Positions 58,561-64,000 of a stretch of DNA of 64,000 bases are shown in pieces. Below the pieces are notes generated by a model. The model was not told the origin of the DNA and searched no databases. It worked only from the letters and a program-made list of their open reading frames with translations. The stretch is taken from contig NC_044018.1 in assembly GCF_900496995.4 (NCBI RefSeq), positions 10,626,501 to 10,690,500 of the forward strand. The letters run 5' to 3'. The stretch's first letter is position 1. Each line of letters begins with the position of its first letter. The position numbers were made by a program, and so were the translations under genes. The DNA comes from Aquila chrysaetos chrysaetos (taxonomy: Eukaryota > Chordata > Aves > Accipitriformes > Accipitridae).

Positions 58561-59798
58561 CATTCCAAACCTGTCCTGTTTTCTTTTTTCTTTTCCTAGC
58601 AGTACTTTAAATTAGCCTCAGCAATTTCTTTGCATTTGTTTGTACGCTTAAGAAATACTTTTACATTTTGGAATTCATTTTTCATTTATTTCAGTGTAAT
58701 TCAAGATTAGATTATCTTGTCCTACATGAAGTCTGTTTTGCAGACTCATTATCAAATGAATGCTGTCATTTAAATACCAGAATACAAATAAACATTTTCA
58801 TTAAAACTTTCTACCAAGCAAGTTTAAAAATAGAATTAAAACATGGCTATATTTTCAACTCCAAAATTCTGTTTAATCAGTGAAATTCATTCCTACATTT
58901 ATTAGTAGATGCATAGTAATACTTTCACTAATACTAAATGGTTTTATTATTTTTAAAACAAACTTTTATAACACATGGTTAGAGCTTAACCTATAACTTT
59001 ACATTCACTGTGTTAGATATCATTCTATAATAAAATAGTGTCCTCTGTACAATTCTTGCCAAAAACATCGTAATAATACTGGCCCAAATCATTCCAGTTT
59101 TTCTTAGGTGAAAAGGGGACATAGTAACTGAAGGTACTAAACTCAATGCCTTAAAGATTTCACCAAAACCGATACCTATCTTTTAATGAAACCCCGGGCC
59201 TGAAGGGATGTTTAAGGCTCACAGAAGGCAGCTACCTTGCCCAGCCTGCCCCACTGCTGCCGCAACAGCATCTTCCCCCTAATAACCCCAAAGACGGAAG
59301 GGCTGTTTGCCCGCCTGCCTCTTTTCTTCTTCTTAATCACAAAAGGGAGGGAGCATCCAGCTTTGGTATTGTAGCAGAGCAGAGGACCTGCTCTACTGCT
59401 AGAGGACTAGGAAAAGCACTCAGAGAACAACAGTCAGGAAGAAAAATAGGGTAGCATTGCTTGCAGCAGCTCATGAAAGTTCTGTGGGCTGCCTCTGCCT
59501 GTTTGCTTTCTCTGGGTCACGGTATGAAGTGCAGGGTGGAGCTGGGTAGGCTTATCCCTGCATCGCACCGACTGCTGTCAACACGTGTGGGGCAGATCAC
59601 TCTTCTGCTCCTCTTCCCTCCTGCTGGGGTGGGATGTACTTCAGCACGCAGTCAGGGCCAGCGTGCGGTCAGGCTTTGCCCCTACGTGCCCAAAATATTT
59701 TGTTTGTGGAGTAGGCATAGGCTGTACGATGGGCTCTGGGCCATACTTGGAGGACTGTGAAGTTGATCTCCTGGGGTAAGCTTAGTCAGGGACAAGGT

Positions 59799-59813
59799 GG
59801 GGGGGGGGGGGGG
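59799..59813 (+). repeat. Poly(G) run
   Basis: Fifteen consecutive G residues; the true length is uncertain in such tracts. Confidence 0.88.
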
Positions 59814-62800
59814 TCAGCCTGTCTCCATGCCAGTTACTGCCTAGCTTCTCAAAAAGCTAGGACAAGGGATTAATTTTAACACTCTGTTTAATTATATCCT
59901 CACTTTGACTCTGCCAAATAGCAAGGAAAAAAAAAGTTTGCCTGGAAAATTCACACAGGTTTATATCTCCGGCTGGTGCTTTATGAAGTTGTAACAAACA
60001 TGTATTTTGCAGCTAACGCTTCATCTTGTACAATTTTACCAATAGAAAAACTAATGATCTCAGGAAGATAGTGATGTGTTGAGATTGTAATTACTCCCAC
60101 CTGTATGCTTTGGTTAAAGTTACAAATAGATATGAATAAAAGGAAGGATGAAATGGATTACACATCTTTTCTCGGCCTTCCAGGGGAAGTATGTGTGGGA
60201 GATGGGGACCAGGTTTTAATTCCATTTGGTGAAGAAAAGAACTGTGCTTAAAGGCTTGGAAGACTTTTTCTGGTCCCAGATCGTAGCTTCCTAATTGCCC
60301 TTGTCCATGATGCAGTCAGTTGATAAATTCATGAAGTAATGGGGATGTCCAAGAATCACTCTGAAGTAGTATTGTTCTCTTGAATGCAAATTGGATGAAT
60401 CTACAGATGTTGTCTTCTAATTCTTAGCCCTTAGCCAAAATGAGTGGAAAGGCACTCTTATTTACACATATAAACTTCCTGTTTTGCAGTCCACTAACAG
60501 GATGTATTACGAGGGAAGAAGTTTTCCAGCTGAACTGGATTTCCGTCTGGAGCCAGCTCAAGCCAGTAGGCAAAGCAAGCCGCAGGCTGCGGGGTGTGGG
60601 CTGGTGCCTACTTTTCCTGTGCCAGGAAAATGGGAATTGATTATTCCCGTTTGAACAGCTAGTCTCTGCTTCCCACTTCCAAAGCTCTTTGCTCCCAGTG
60701 TTAGAGGAACAGCAAAGGTATAGCTGGGTGGGTGGTATAGGTTCCTCCCCCAGCAGCTCCCGCAGAAAAACAAAGTGCTGCTCTTCCTTCTTGCCCTGCC
60801 TTTTCCATTTTCTGCTACAGACACAGGCTCACCCTTGAGCCCCACCCCAGCACTGGGGGGTGCGGATGCACAAACGGCTGTTGGGCCCCGATAGGAGATT
60901 AGCTGAAGGCAGGGGTCCTGTACTGCAGCAGAGGGAGAGCTGACTCAGAAAAAGAACTTGAATTTTGCAGTATGAAAAAATACATTGTTTCAGCATGATG
61001 AATTTTTTTTTGTTCTGTGTTTGACTAACTGCCTAGGAAAACGGATGCATTGGAAACAGATGAGGTATTTTAGAAGTCTGTAAAACCTGCAGATATAATT
61101 AAAGGTAAGCCCACATACGTATGAATACACTGTCGCTATTTATGTAATACTTTACGCAATACATGCATAACATTGACACCTACTTTTCAGTATTACAGTG
61201 CTCAACCATTTTGTTTATGCTCAGGAAGCAAGCTAGGATTTCCCTTCCTGCATACATCTCTGGCATTGTACATTCACTGTGCTATGCCCTGTTGCTCTGA
61301 AGGCATGTTTGGCATAGAATAAGGTTTGGGTTCTCTATGTGGAAATGGGGGCCAGTGAGTGTTTCTTCATGCTATAATGGTGAGTTAGAATGGGGGTCTT
61401 AACTAGCTCTGAGCTGATATGGCTGTGCTGCGGTTTCATATTCAAATGGTATGTCCAGTCACGTAGACATATCTTGTTGCTTGTGGTCGGCGCCCTTGAC
61501 ACTGTGTAAGAACAGGATATTCTGGGGAGCTTCAGGTATGGTTAAGCTAGAAGTAAAAAATATAGTCTAGTGATTACACAACAAGAGCAGAGATGACCCG
61601 AGATGTCAAATGTTACCCTAAGCAAAGTCCACTTGGTGCTGGGCTGCTTGTTCAGAGCCATATCAGAAGAACCTACTGCAGTTGGGAGGATCAGTATCTG
61701 ATACGGCAATAGGCAGAAGGGTGTTGACGAACCTAAGACAAGAGAAATTATATAAGCCAAAGTACTGTTGCAGATGTTTCTTCTAGTTTATCCTCTGTAC
61801 TATGGCTTCTCATTTTTGAAGATACAGAGAATTTCTAGTTCATGCAAGTTAAGTTGGTGAGACTTTGTGCAACAAAATTAAAGCCTATGGATATGCTTTT
61901 AGGATTCTTAGAATCTTTTTCCTTGGGAAGGAAAAAAAAAGTATTCTTCCCACTCTTCCGTGTTCTGATATGGCTGAACTATCTTATTCTAAGTGCACAA
62001 AAAAAATACTGCCTCTTATTAAGAGCTCTTGTGATCGCTTCCATTGCCTGGGATATTTCTTTGAACTTTTTTCCCTTTTTAGAAATTAGAGTGTTTACTC
62101 ATTACTACTTAATATATGAAATGAGTGAGAATCAAATTGATGCTCATCTTTCAGGTTTCATTATTTGTACTGAGTATAATATGCAATCTTCAGTTCTAAG
62201 AGCCACAGTCTGCGTTCAGCATGAAGAGTTCCTGGAACTTAATCCTCCACTGGAAAGAAAAATATGTTTCTATTGAGAGACACAGGCTTTTTTCTTAAGA
62301 TAAGCATTGATAGCCACTCTGTTGTGAACGAAGTGAATGTGAATCTAAAAAGCAGCTGACATTATCTCTGGCTTTGCCACTCCAAAGGTATTCACATTCA
62401 TGTACATGAAGTGATGCCATTAGTTACTCTTGTTGTGTTACAATGATTGTCTCTGGTGGTTGTGACTCTGAGGTATGTTTATGAAGCTTGTTTATACCTC
62501 AGCCAATTATGAGGGGTGAATGACTCAGGGACAAAAGCCGTCTTGCCGGTGAAACAAGTCTTCAGCTGACAGCTTCTCAGCCATTCTAGCTTAGACTTAC
62601 TTAGCAAAGCACTTCCACGAGAGACACTTCTTTCTTAGGACAAGTTCATGAAGATCTGTGCTGCAGGGCTGCACATTCCATTCGCTGACACCTCCTCTCA
62701 TGCATTTCCTTTAAACCTCTTGCAGAACAGCTTCTTTGCAAAAGCTGATCCTGTCTACAGGAGCAATGACCATGTAACTGAATGGCAAGTCAGCATCCCC

Positions 62801-64000
62801 GCATTTTAGAACAGTCGTATAGTAGTGAGTAAGTCCAAAAATGGGATTCGTGACAAAATTTATTATAATTCAGCTGTGAATTCTCTGTTGGTCCCAAACC
62901 GAAGTGTTGTCATTTGCACTAGCTCAGTATGTTATGCCAGTTGCCAGGTAGTCACAAAAACCCCAGAGAATAGATGGTCTTTCTTGAAGACACAGTTGCA
63001 CAGACAGGTAGGGGAAACAGATGGAAATACTACCAGTTTTTTGAGCAACAGAGCAGACTGGGCTTTTCAGCACACTGAGAGCCTGGCTGTTGTCAAATGG
63101 GTTTACAGGAATCATACTAAAGAAAGGCCTTTTTGTACCAGTTTTTGCATTAAATGGGAAATTTGAAGGATGCTAAGGTAACTCAGAAGAGTTCTTCCCA
63201 CGCATGGGAAAAAAGCTTAAGGTTGTGTAGTTTTAAACATTAAAATTGGACAATGGATGCAGTTGCATATAGTGGGCTCAATGTTTCTGTATCAGAAGAG
63301 AGAGGGTTGAGACAGGAATAGCCTGTGGAGCTTGAGATACAGCAGGAGCTGAGTTAATGAACAGGTTACATGGTCAAAAGCAATAGAAGAGAAGAGTCAA
63401 CCCCGAGTTAGCATGGTGAATAGTTATGGCAGGGAAAGGCTGTGTTTGTGAAACAATTGTGGGGCAAAAGGATGCATGGACAGGAAAGTCACTCTGTACA
63501 AAGAGTCTGTGGCTTGTAAGCACATTTCTCTGAGGCCCTGGGGAGAGGCTAGCCAAAGGGGACACTTGGCCCACTGAGCCAGAGTTCTTATCTCAGTAAA
63601 CCCTCCTAGGTATTATGGTCACTGCTGGCCTAAAACATGAAATACCAACAGATTCCTATAGCAATGCGTTTAGCAGCAAGTCTTGTGAATGTAGTATTTC
63701 AGACTCATTGATTTTTTTAATTAATTAATTGTACGTCTGTTGACAAAGTGGAATCCAGAATGGTGCATTGGGTGCCTAGATTTGCTACACAGTATGTGGG
63801 AAAATTAATAACTTTGCAAGGGGATCTGCTCCTGTAAATGCACAAAACATACATCCAGATCAGCATATCTTAGAGATGTAGCTAACAAGGGACACGCTAA
63901 GGATATGAGCCACCATTCCAGGGCCCTACTCTGGAACATGGACAGATAGCTCTAATTGCTTACGAGCTGCAGTGCTGTCCTTCTGTGAAGGTGGTAGGTA

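Larger units (their letters stand above)
53369..64000. other. Intergenic, no gene recognised
   Basis: About 10.6 kb of mostly AT-rich sequence upstream of the transporter gene. No coding exon chain, confident mobile element or RNA gene is recognisable. A GC-richer patch at 56.9-57.4 kb has open frames on both strands without family resemblance. An AT-rich ORF of 144 codons at 61,842-62,276 has no recognisable domain. Microsatellites are listed separately. Confidence 0.45.

Noticed and set aside
61842-62276. ORF of 144 codons in AT-rich DNA
   Set aside because: No domain or family pattern, overlapping alternative frames, and no supporting promoter or splice context; left unannotated.

Overview
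The window looks like nuclear DNA of a bird, or at least a sauropsid. The evidence is several 5'-truncated CR1 LINEs in both orientations, faint MIR-like ancient amniote SINEs, no Alu- or L1-like sequence, short introns, and a RHOB protein that by memory matches the chicken protein. No species can be named from the sequence alone. Most of the 64 kb is non-coding; three protein-coding loci can be supported.

Layout: (1) 1-13.2 kb is gene-free, with two CR1 fragments and a 24/27-bp minisatellite at 10.6-11.0 kb. (2) 13.27-15.7 kb holds RHOB on the minus strand: a single coding exon of 196 codons inside a CpG island, a promoter with paired CCAAT elements and a TATA-like box, and a 3'UTR of up to about 1.4 kb with three candidate poly(A) signals. 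(3) A second CpG-rich block lies at 17.1-17.6 kb. (4) 21,748-22,341 on the plus strand is a second uninterrupted Rho-family GTPase ORF of 197 codons. It is strongly diverged from RHOB, with changes in the P-loop, switch II (catalytic Gln to Lys plus a two-residue insertion) and the NKxD motif, but it has an intact prenylation signal. It is the most interesting item here. (5) 22.3-43 kb is gene-free and carries CR1 and MIR-like copies, two orphan GC/CpG-rich blocks (30.1-31.0 and 35.7-36.5 kb) and one LTR-like repeat. (6) 43,140-53,368 on the minus strand is a complete six-coding-exon amino-acid transporter of the SLC7 light-subunit family (484 codons), best called SLC7A15/ArpAT-like. Its third intron carries a second copy of the LTR-like repeat. 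(7) 53.4-64 kb is AT-rich and shows no recognisable gene.

RHOB next to an SLC7A15-type gene fits the vertebrate RHOB neighbourhood (human 2p24), where from memory the human SLC7A15 is a pseudogene. RHOB and the Rho-like gene are head-to-head about 6.5 kb apart. Because RHOB itself lacks coding introns, the second gene can be explained as an inverted local duplicate that later diverged, without needing retrotransposition. Gene calls rest on reading frames, splice sites and remembered family sequences; no database search was possible.
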